Shown here: positions 1-5,210 of the stretch, piece by piece
Position numbering within the stretch: the first letter of the stretch is position 1
Layout: each line of letters begins with the position of its first letter
Assembly: GCA_024742655.1 (NCBI GenBank)
Contig: JANSYB010000158.1
Span: 1-6,181 of the forward strand
Origin: Paracoccaceae bacterium
GTDB taxonomy: Bacteria; Pseudomonadota; Alphaproteobacteria; Rhodobacterales; Rhodobacteraceae
Reading direction: 5' to 3'
Length of the DNA: 6,181 nucleotides
Program-made: the position numbers and the translations under genes
The notes under the pieces: model-generated
Database searches by the model: none
The model's input: only the letters and a program-made list of their open reading frames with translations
Told to the model about the DNA's origin: nothing

Positions 1-1
1 A

Positions 2-85
2 ACCGCAGCAAGCTCGTCCGCCGCTGGCATCTGGATCCCGCTGGTCCTGCTGGCCGTTGTCGCTGCTGTTGTCGCTGCCGACTAA
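2..85 (+). CDS. 3' end of a small hypothetical protein with a C-terminal hydrophobic helix (partial)
   Basis: The window opens inside this gene. Codons starting at position 2 stay open until TAA at 83-85 and give 27 residues: a Thr/Ala/Ser-rich stretch, then Gly-Ile-Trp-Ile-Pro and a run of Leu, Val and Ala ending VVAAD. That tail is hydrophobic enough for one membrane helix or a membrane-proximal tail. A terminator-like hairpin follows 20 bp after the stop, which supports a real gene end. From memory, roseobacters often carry a short exported protein with a Ser-rich linker and an LLLLAV-type hydrophobic tail next to hemH; this would fit, but the N-terminus (signal peptide or not) lies outside the window. 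Function is unknown. It could also be the end of a longer membrane protein. Confidence 0.6.
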   Translation, partial: TAASSSAAGIWIPLVLLAVVAAVVAAD

Positions 86-105
86 GCCGACCGCGAAAAC
101 CTACG

Positions 106-135
106 AAAAAGGCAGCGAATTCCGCTGCCTTTTTT
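106..135. terminator. Bidirectional rho-independent terminator between the small gene and hemH
   Basis: GGCAGCG (111-117) pairs perfectly with CGCTGCC (123-129) around a 5-base loop. The stem is flanked by five A (106-110) on the left and six T (130-135) on the right, so the inverted repeat extends to 12 bp and a T-tract follows the stem on either strand. It lies between the convergent stops at 85 and 163, as expected of a shared terminator for the small plus-strand gene and hemH. Confidence 0.85.
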
Positions 136-162
136 GTTTCGCCTGACACCAAGGAACTGGCC

Positions 163-1224
163 TTAGTCCAGCCATCCCTTGAGATTGTCGCCAACGATCG
201 AGGCCAGCGCCTTGATGTGATCCTGGTCGTCATTGAGGCATGGAATATAGGTGAATTGTTCACCTCCCGCCTCTTCGAAGCTTTCGCGAATTTCCTCGTT
301 TATCTCTTCGAGCGTCTCGATGCAGTCGGCCGAGAAGGCAGGCGCCATCACCGCGATTTTCTTTTTTCCTTCGCGGGCCAGTTCGGCCACGTGTTCCACC
401 GTATAGGGCCGGAGCCATTCCTCGGGTCCGAATACAGACTGGAAAGTGGTCACGATCTGGGTGTCGTCCCAGCCAAGCCGTTCTTTCAACAGCCGCGTGG
501 TTTTCTGGCATTGGCAGTGATACGGATCACCCTGCCTGAGATATCGTTGCGGCATGCCGTGATAGGACACGACCAGGATATCCGGGCGCTCTTCGATCTC
601 GGAATATGCTTTTTCCACCGATTTCGCGAGCGCGTCGATGTAGAGCGTGTTCTCGAAATAGGGCTCCACGACCCGCGCCGTGGGTTGCCAGGCTTCCTGC
701 ATCAGGGCGCGAAAGAACTGATCGTTGGCTGTTGCCGAGGTTGCACCGGCATAGTGTGGATATAGCGGAAAGAAGAGGATGCGGTTGCAGCCCGCCTCGA
801 CCATCTTTCTGACCTTGGACTTGGTCGACGGGTTGCCATAGCGCATGCAGAAATCGACCATCACGTCGTCACCGTAACGCTCCCGCAGCGTGGCCGACAG
901 TTTCTCGGTCTGGTCGCGCGTGATGGTCATCAACGGGCTTTCGCCCTTGTCTTCGTTCCAGATCGATTTGTAGGCTTCGCCACTGGTGAAAGGGCGCTTG
1001 GTCAGGATGATCAGCTGCAAAAGCGGCTGCCATTTCCAGGGGGAATAGTCGATCACCCGGCGGTCCGACAGAAACTCGTTGAGATAGCGCCGCATGGGCC
1101 AGTATGTATAGTGGTCCGGCGTGCCCAGATTGGCCAGCAGGACACCTGTCCTCGGTTTTGGAACCTTGGGGTGATCGCTGGGCGCATGAATCGGGCAAGC
1201 TTCAACTTTTGGCGCGTCGAACAT
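163..1224 (-). CDS. hemH: Ferrochelatase (protoheme ferro-lyase)
   Basis: Inserts Fe2+ into protoporphyrin IX, the last step of protoheme synthesis, at or near the inner membrane. From the chosen start it has 353 residues, normal for the family. Visible family motifs: LLANLGTPD (about 29-37), LSDRRVIDY (52-60), FFPLYPHYAGAT (151-162), VSYHG with the presumed catalytic His222, GDPYHCQCQKT (232-242), FGPEEWL (265-271) and DCIETLEEI (300-308) with the conserved metal-site glutamates. Homologues as I remember them begin near the ATG at 1224 (MFDAPKVEACPIHAP); on this strand AAGAG lies 7 bases before it. An in-frame ATG at 1266 would add 14 residues but has no clear ribosome site. The gene follows the methyltransferase-like gene by 61 bp and is probably cotranscribed. 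Cys-rich spots (Cys237, Cys239, Cys301) are visible; whether they bind an Fe-S cluster cannot be told from sequence alone. Confidence 0.97.
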   Translation of the reverse strand: MFDAPKVEACPIHAPSDHPKVPKPRTGVLLANLGTPDHYTYWPMRRYLNEFLSDRRVIDYSPWKWQPLLQLIILTKRPFTSGEAYKSIWNEDKGESPLMTITRDQTEKLSATLRERYGDDVMVDFCMRYGNPSTKSKVRKMVEAGCNRILFFPLYPHYAGATSATANDQFFRALMQEAWQPTARVVEPYFENTLYIDALAKSVEKAYSEIEERPDILVVSYHGMPQRYLRQGDPYHCQCQKTTRLLKERLGWDDTQIVTTFQSVFGPEEWLRPYTVEHVAELAREGKKKIAVMAPAFSADCIETLEEINEEIRESFEEAGGEQFTYIPCLNDDQDHIKALASIVGDNLKGWLD

Positions 1225-1285
1225 GGTCTGGCTGTCTCTTTTTCTTATCGGGAACACAGTGGACATAAAGGTCTGACGGCCATCG

Positions 1286-2101
1286 TCAATCTTTCAGTGG
1301 CCTTTCATTGGCCCCCAATGCGTCAGCGAGACGTGTTGACGCAGATCCGGGCCGCAGCGGCTTGGGTTGGTCTTCATGTGGCGACCAGCCTGTGAGCGTG
1401 ATGATCTCGAACGTGGCTGGTATGCGTCCATCCACACCGCCAAAACTCTTCTGATAGACTTCGCAGGCACGCAAGATAACGTCCCGGCGTGTCAGGCCCC
1501 TGGGTCGCATGGTCAGAGCGTTCGCCTCACCCATTGCTCGCAGGTCGCGCATCAATTCCAAGGCGTCCGAATATGTAGCCGTCAGGGTGAAACTGTCGGC
1601 AACCGGCAGGGCGAAACCCGCGCGTTGCAGAACAGCGCCGAGGTCTCGGATTTCGGCCATCGGCGCAACGCGGGCGGACAATCCACCGCGAAGATCGGAT
1701 TCCGCCTGGGCCAGCGCGCTTCGCAGTTCCGATAGTGTCTGCCCGCCAAGCAGGATACCAAGAAAAAGACCATCAGGTTTCAGTGCGCGCCGTGCCTGTA
1801 CCAGTTGCCCGACCGGATCATTCGCCCAATGTAGTCCCATGGCGTGTATCACGACATCATGCGCCGCCTCTTCGAGGTTGAGGGTCTCGTCGTCGGGAAC
1901 CTGCAAGGCACCGGGCATGACAGCGGACCAGAACTGTGGATAACCGCTGATCACGGCTGGTGCTGTAAAGGATTTGTTAACCAGTGTCAGACGATCCTGA
2001 ACGTCCTCAAGGGCGGCACTGTGCAGAAAAAGGTCCTGTATGTCAGCAACGCGGGAGCGATTGCGCAAAAGGGCCTCTCGATCTGTCAAACTCTGGGTCA
2101 T
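1286..2101 (-). CDS. NDUFAF5/BioC-like methyltransferase-fold protein
   Basis: 271 residues resembling the class I SAM-methyltransferase fold of the NDUFAF5/BioC-like group. Recognisable parts: LTDREALLRNR start, DVQDRL (33-38), HDVVIHAMGLHWANDPVG (81-98) where such proteins have the motif around an N-[LM]-x-[LF]-HW core, LKPDGLFL (107-114), MRDLRAMGEANAL (184-196), RIPATFEIITLTGW (226-239) and a C-terminal PLRPGSA tract (248-254), the last two typical of NDUFAF5 relatives. NDUFAF5 is known in mitochondria as a complex I assembly factor that hydroxylates an arginine of NDUFS7; a similar role here is inference. The glycine-rich SAM-binding motif I (D-x-G-x-G-x-G) expected around residues 45-60 is absent: this stretch reads SFTAPAVISGYPQFW. 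The ATG at 2101 has no good Shine-Dalgarno. It lies head to head with comF and upstream of hemH on the same strand. BioC proper (malonyl-ACP methyltransferase) is less likely, as no other biotin gene is present. Confidence 0.85.
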   Translation of the reverse strand: MTQSLTDREALLRNRSRVADIQDLFLHSAALEDVQDRLTLVNKSFTAPAVISGYPQFWSAVMPGALQVPDDETLNLEEAAHDVVIHAMGLHWANDPVGQLVQARRALKPDGLFLGILLGGQTLSELRSALAQAESDLRGGLSARVAPMAEIRDLGAVLQRAGFALPVADSFTLTATYSDALELMRDLRAMGEANALTMRPRGLTRRDVILRACEVYQKSFGGVDGRIPATFEIITLTGWSPHEDQPKPLRPGSASTRLADALGANERPLKD

Positions 2102-2116
2102 GTGAAAGAAACTAGT

Positions 2117-2848
2117 GTGACCGGCAAGGCATTACAAACGGCGTTGAAGCTGATCTATCCACCGCGCTGCACGATCTGCGGCGGCATGGTCGACAGTGAT
2201 TTTGGCCTTTGTGGACCATGCTGGCGGGATACGCCGATCATATCGGGGCTGTGCTGTGACACCTGTGGCGTGCCCTTGCCCGGCGAGGATGACGGGCGGC
2301 CTGAATACTGCGATGCCTGTCTGACAATCGCACGCCCCTGGACACGCGGACGCGCCGCGTTGCTCTACAAGGACAATGGCCGAAAGCTTGTTCTGTCACT
2401 GAAGCATGGGGACCGGCATGATATTGTCCGTCTTGCCGCAAACTGGATGTCGCAAGCGGCGCGACCGCTGCTTAGGCAGGATACATTGGTTGCCCCGGTT
2501 CCCTTGCACTGGACACGGATGTTGAAGCGTCGGTTCAACCAATCCAGCTTGCTGGCGCAGGCGTTGGCCCGGCAAACAGGGTCCCTGGTATGTCCCGATC
2601 TTCTGATCCGGCTTCGGGCGACCCGGTCGCTGGATGGATTGGGACAGAAAGACCGGTTCGACACACTCGACCGGGCGATTGGTGTGAAACCGGGCCGGCG
2701 ACACCGGATCGTCGGGCGGAATGTTCTGTTGGTCGATGATGTCATGACGTCGGGCGCCACTCTTTCGGCCTGTGCGCAAGCCTGTTTTTCGGCGGGTGCC
2801 GGGGATGTTTGTGTTCTGACACTGGCGCGTGTCGCCAAGGATGCTTAA
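2117..2848 (+). CDS. comF: ComF family phosphoribosyltransferase-like protein
   Basis: Member of the ComF/GntX group: an N-terminal zinc-finger-like region followed by a type I phosphoribosyltransferase domain. In competent bacteria ComF acts in DNA uptake or processing in the cytoplasm; in most proteobacteria its exact role is unsettled. From GTG 2117 it has 243 residues, the usual length. Four Cys pairs are visible (18/21, 32/35, 47/50, 65/68), suited to zinc binding. Then come LLYKDNGRKLVLSLKHGDR (82-100), VAPVPLHW (125-132), KRRFNQS (137-143) and the PRPP-binding VLLVDDVMTSGAT (203-215). The frame stays open back to 1844, but that part runs antisense to the methyltransferase-like gene and lacks family similarity. 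GTG 2102 is an alternative start (248 residues); neither has a strong ribosome site (GAAAGAAA lies before 2117). It is the first gene of a plus-strand cluster with grxC 32 bp downstream. Confidence 0.93.
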   Translation: MTGKALQTALKLIYPPRCTICGGMVDSDFGLCGPCWRDTPIISGLCCDTCGVPLPGEDDGRPEYCDACLTIARPWTRGRAALLYKDNGRKLVLSLKHGDRHDIVRLAANWMSQAARPLLRQDTLVAPVPLHWTRMLKRRFNQSSLLAQALARQTGSLVCPDLLIRLRATRSLDGLGQKDRFDTLDRAIGVKPGRRHRIVGRNVLLVDDVMTSGATLSACAQACFSAGAGDVCVLTLARVAKDA

Positions 2849-2880
2849 ATTCGCACAAAGCGTCAAAAACGGATCACATG

Positions 2881-3138
2881 ATGAAACCGGTCGAAATCTA
2901 CTCCTCGCCGCTCTGCGGTTTTTGCCATGCGGCCAAGCGGCTGTTGAACCAGAAGGGCGTCAGTTTCTCCGAAATCGACGTATTTACCGACCCGTCGCGC
3001 AAGGCCGAGATGATGAAGCGCGCCAATGGTGGCCGCACGGTTCCGCAGATCTTTATCGACGGGGCGCATATCGGCGGCTGCGATGATCTGTATGCGCTTG
3101 AACGGGCTGGCCGGCTGGATGCGCTGCTGGCTGCATGA
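2881..3138 (+). CDS. grxC: Glutaredoxin 3
   Basis: Small cytoplasmic thiol-disulfide oxidoreductase that uses glutathione to reduce protein disulfides and mixed disulfides. The 85 residues match the family length. The dithiol active site is CGFC (Cys12, Cys15), a variant of the textbook CPYC that I recall as usual in alphaproteobacteria. The cis-proline loop TVPQIFI (53-59; Pro55) and the glutathione-binding GGCDDL (65-70) are present, as is the HAAKRLL helix after the active site. Two ATGs stand in tandem (2878 and 2881); GGA at 2871-2873 is spaced better for the second, and homologues start MKPVEIY, so 2881 is chosen. It lies 32 bp after comF, and its stop overlaps the start of the amidase gene (ATGA), so translation of the two is probably coupled. 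Confidence 0.96.
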   Translation: MKPVEIYSSPLCGFCHAAKRLLNQKGVSFSEIDVFTDPSRKAEMMKRANGGRTVPQIFIDGAHIGGCDDLYALERAGRLDALLAA

Positions 3139-3968
3139 AGGCCGCGCTGCTTCAGCTGAACAGCGGTGATGATCCGTCTGCCAACCTTCCTGGTACCATG
3201 GAACTTGTGGCCAAGGCGGCAAGCGATGGGGCCGGATTCGTTCTGACACCGGAAGTCACGAATTGCGTATCCGCCAGTCGCGCGCATCAGGACACTGTTC
3301 TTGCCCGACAGCAGGACGACCGGACATTGTCGGCCCTGCGCGATCAGGCGGCCGATCTGGGTATCTGGCTGCTGATCGGATCGCTCGCGCTGAAAACCGA
3401 TGACCCGGACGGACGGTTTGCCAACAGATCTTTCCTGATCGCGCCGGATGGCCGGATTGCGGCGTGGTATGACAAGATCCATATGTTCGATGTGACCGTG
3501 TCCGAAACGGAAACCTATCGCGAATCCGCCGGATATCGCCCCGGAACGCATGCTGTTGTCCACCAGACCGAATTCGCGACACTTGGGTTGACCATCTGCT
3601 ACGACGTGCGCTTTCCAGGTCTTTACCGACAGTTGGCGCAGGCCGGGGCGCAGGTTATGACTGTGCCGTCGGCGTTCTCACCTCTGACCGGCAAGGCGCA
3701 TTGGGAAACACTATTGCGGGCACGGGCGATCGAGACGGGCAGCTATGTCCTGGCGCCTGCGCAGACGGGATGCCACGCGGCACGGGCCGGCCGCCAGCGC
3801 GAAACATATGGCCATGCCATGGCCATTGGACCATGGGGCGACGTTCTGGCCGATGCCGGAACGGATGTCGGTATGATAATGATTGATCTCGATATGGCCG
3901 AGGTGGCACAAGCGCGCGAGCGTATTCCCTCTCTGCGCAGTAGCAACCCCTATGATGGGCCCAGATGA
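3135..3968 (+). CDS. Carbon-nitrogen hydrolase, probable deaminated glutathione amidase (Nit1-like)
   Basis: Nitrilase-superfamily amidase of 277 residues, the normal size. The Glu-Lys-Cys triad is clear: Glu40 in LTPE, Lys114 in YDKIHMFD (112-119), Cys155 in ICYDVRFPGLYR (154-165). GKAHWETLLRARAIE (186-200) and an IGPWGDVLAD segment (231-240) complete the fold. The YDVRFPGLYR surroundings of the nucleophile suit the Nit1/YbeM-type subgroup, which repairs deaminated glutathione by releasing alpha-ketoglutarate and Cys-Gly; omega-amidase (Nit2/YafV) is the main alternative. The position directly after glutaredoxin, with a 4-bp start/stop overlap, supports a glutathione role by context. No Shine-Dalgarno is seen, in keeping with translational coupling. 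Its stop overlaps the start of the next gene (ATGA). Family is certain; the exact substrate is inferred. Confidence 0.93.
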   Translation: MKAALLQLNSGDDPSANLPGTMELVAKAASDGAGFVLTPEVTNCVSASRAHQDTVLARQQDDRTLSALRDQAADLGIWLLIGSLALKTDDPDGRFANRSFLIAPDGRIAAWYDKIHMFDVTVSETETYRESAGYRPGTHAVVHQTEFATLGLTICYDVRFPGLYRQLAQAGAQVMTVPSAFSPLTGKAHWETLLRARAIETGSYVLAPAQTGCHAARAGRQRETYGHAMAIGPWGDVLADAGTDVGMIMIDLDMAEVAQARERIPSLRSSNPYDGPR

Positions 3969-4411
3969 CGGACAAAACCGGAAGTTCGCTTGCCGTTACG
4001 TTGTTCAGTGAAATTCTGACCAACGAACAGTTGATCCGCAATCGGCTGAGCCGGGTGTTGCCAAAAGGCATGGAGATTTCGCATTTTTCGGTCCTCAACC
4101 ATCTGTCGCGCGCGGGCGGGGAACGCTCTCCTGCGCAACTGGCCAAAAGCTTTCACGTGACGCGCGGGGCGATGACCAATACGCTCAACAAGCTCGAATG
4201 GGCCGGCTACGTGCATATCCGGCCTGATTGGGACGATGCCCGCCGCAAGATGGTCGCGATCAGCCCGGCCGGTCAGCGGGCGCGCGAGGCGGCGATCTCT
4301 GCCATCACGCCCATGATCAGCGAAGTCGTTGGCGAACTTGGCGAAGACAAGGTGCGCGCGACACTGCCGGTTTTGCGAGAATTGAGGATCCAGCTGGAAA
4401 AGCCCGAGTAG
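3965..4411 (+). CDS. MarR family transcriptional regulator
   Basis: 148 residues, typical for MarR dimeric winged-helix repressors that bind DNA and often sense phenolic ligands or oxidants. The N-terminal dimer helix (about 8-32) is followed by EISHFSVLNHLSRAGGERSPAQLA (37-60), the recognition helix VTRGAMTNTLNKLE (65-78) and a wing with DWDDARRKMVAIS (88-100), where the D-x-R-pattern of MarR wings appears as DDARRK. The C-terminal helices (103-146) complete the dimer region. No cysteine is present, so direct thiol sensing is unlikely. It is coupled to the amidase gene by an ATGA overlap and ends the cluster. It may control its own operon, but I found no operator. It ends within the hairpin shared with ubiG. 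Confidence 0.93.
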   Translation: MTDKTGSSLAVTLFSEILTNEQLIRNRLSRVLPKGMEISHFSVLNHLSRAGGERSPAQLAKSFHVTRGAMTNTLNKLEWAGYVHIRPDWDDARRKMVAISPAGQRAREAAISAITPMISEVVGELGEDKVRATLPVLRELRIQLEKPE

Positions 4412-4426
4412 CGATCACTCGGGTTT
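4403..4426. terminator. Hairpin spanning the stop codons of marR and ubiG
   Basis: CCCGAGT (4403-4409) and ACTCGGG (4417-4423) form a perfect 7-bp GC-rich stem with a 7-base loop. TTT follows on the plus strand, and on the minus strand CTTTT follows the stem. Both convergent stop codons (TAG 4409-4411 and, on the minus strand, TGA 4417-4415) fall inside it, with only 3 bases between the genes. The T-tracts are short, so termination in either direction may be partial or factor-assisted. Confidence 0.65.
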
Positions 4427-5161
4427 CACGCTGGCCGTGACGTAATTCACGCTCAGGTCACGATCCGACAGGGACCACGACCAGCTTATCGGGTTGAACA
4501 CGAACCCTTTCTTGTCCACCGGCCGCAAGCCCGCTTGTTCCAAAAGCGAATAAAGTTCTTCCGGGGTGATGAACTTGCCCCATTCATGTGTGCCCTTGGG
4601 CAGCCAGCGCATCACGTATTCCGCGCCCACGATGGCCATGGCAAAGCTCTTGGCGTTGCGGTTGATGGTCGAGCAGATATGCAGACCGCCGGGCTTGAGA
4701 AGCTGCTGACACGCCGTCAGATAGGCCAGCGGATCGGCGACATGTTCCACGACTTCCATATTCAGAACGGCGTCGAATTGCTCGCCCGCGGCGGCCAGGG
4801 CCTCGGCCGAGGTATGGCGGTAATCAATGGCAAGACCGGATTTTTCGGCGTGGATCCGGGCCACGGGAATGTTGCGTTCCGCGGCATCTGCACCAACCAC
4901 CTCGGCGCCCAGACGGGCCATCGGTTCGCTCAGAAGGCCGCCGCCGCACCCGATGTCGAGAATACGTAACCCGGCGAACGGGGCATCCGTGCTCAGGTCG
5001 CGGTCGAACTCTGCCGCGATCTGTGATGTGATGTAATCCAGCCGGCACGGGTTGAGCATGTGAAGGGGTTTGAATTTGCCATTCGGATCCCACCATTCGG
5101 CAGCCATCGCCTCGAATTTGGCGACTTCGGCGGGATCGATCGTGGTCCGAGCGGCTTGCAT
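4415..5161 (-). CDS. ubiG: Ubiquinone biosynthesis O-methyltransferase (3-demethylubiquinone-9 3-O-methyltransferase)
   Basis: SAM-dependent enzyme that performs both O-methylations of the ubiquinone head group, acting with the membrane-associated Ubi enzymes. From the chosen start it has 248 residues, the usual length. Features: N-terminal [14 protein letters not shown] start (here [19 protein letters not shown], 8-26), [14 protein letters not shown] (31-44), motif [16 protein letters not shown] (68-82), GADAAE (90-95), NMEVVEHV (134-141), LLKPGG (154-159), TINR (165-168) and [10 protein letters not shown] (189-198). The frame opens 17 residues earlier at 5212, but GGAGAG lies five bases before the ATG at 5161, and homologues start near TTIDPAEV, so 5161 is preferred. 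That leaves 49 bp to the divergent iminopeptidase start, room for a promoter. The gene stands alone on this strand within the window and converges on marR. Confidence 0.97.
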   Translation of the reverse strand: MQAARTTIDPAEVAKFEAMAAEWWDPNGKFKPLHMLNPCRLDYITSQIAAEFDRDLSTDAPFAGLRILDIGCGGGLLSEPMARLGAEVVGADAAERNIPVARIHAEKSGLAIDYRHTSAEALAAAGEQFDAVLNMEVVEHVADPLAYLTACQQLLKPGGLHICSTINRNAKSFAMAIVGAEYVMRWLPKGTHEWGKFITPEELYSLLEQAGLRPVDKKGFVFNPISWSWSLSDRDLSVNYVTASVKPE

Positions 5162-5210
5162 TCTGCTCTCCATGTGCTCATTTGGGTCGACTACTCTATA
5201 TAGGACGGTC
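5162..5210. promoter_or_regulatory. Divergent intergenic region of ubiG and the iminopeptidase gene
   Basis: These 49 bp separate the two start codons and must hold or border the promoters of both genes. An AT-rich palindrome CTATATAG (5196-5203) is the only -10-like element and could serve either strand; no convincing -35 is seen at proper spacing. AGGA at 5202-5205 is the ribosome site of the iminopeptidase (5 bases before ATG 5211), and GGAGAG on the minus strand serves ubiG from ATG 5161. Confidence 0.4.

Noticed and set aside
217..765. 182-codon plus-strand frame inside hemH
   Set aside because: Antisense shadow of ferrochelatase; no motif and no ribosome site found.
1225..1285. Possible terminator or promoter between the methyltransferase-like gene and hemH
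   Set aside because: No stem with a T-tract and no convincing -35/-10 pair could be seen in these 61 bp.
1844..2116. Long N-terminal extension of the comF frame back to ATG 1844
   Set aside because: It runs antisense through the methyltransferase-like gene, has no family similarity, and would make ComF about 90 residues too long. The Cys-rich ComF start fits GTG 2117.
2898..3563. 221-codon minus-strand frame across grxC and the amidase gene
   Set aside because: It lies antisense to two well-supported genes, shows no recognisable domain, and spans their boundary as a real gene would not.
3800..3836. Cluster of CCATGG-like palindromes (CATGCCATGGCCATTGGACCATGG)
   Set aside because: It is explained by His-Ala-Met-Ala-Ile-Gly-Pro-Trp codons in the amidase gene; spacing is irregular and there is no sign of a regulatory site.
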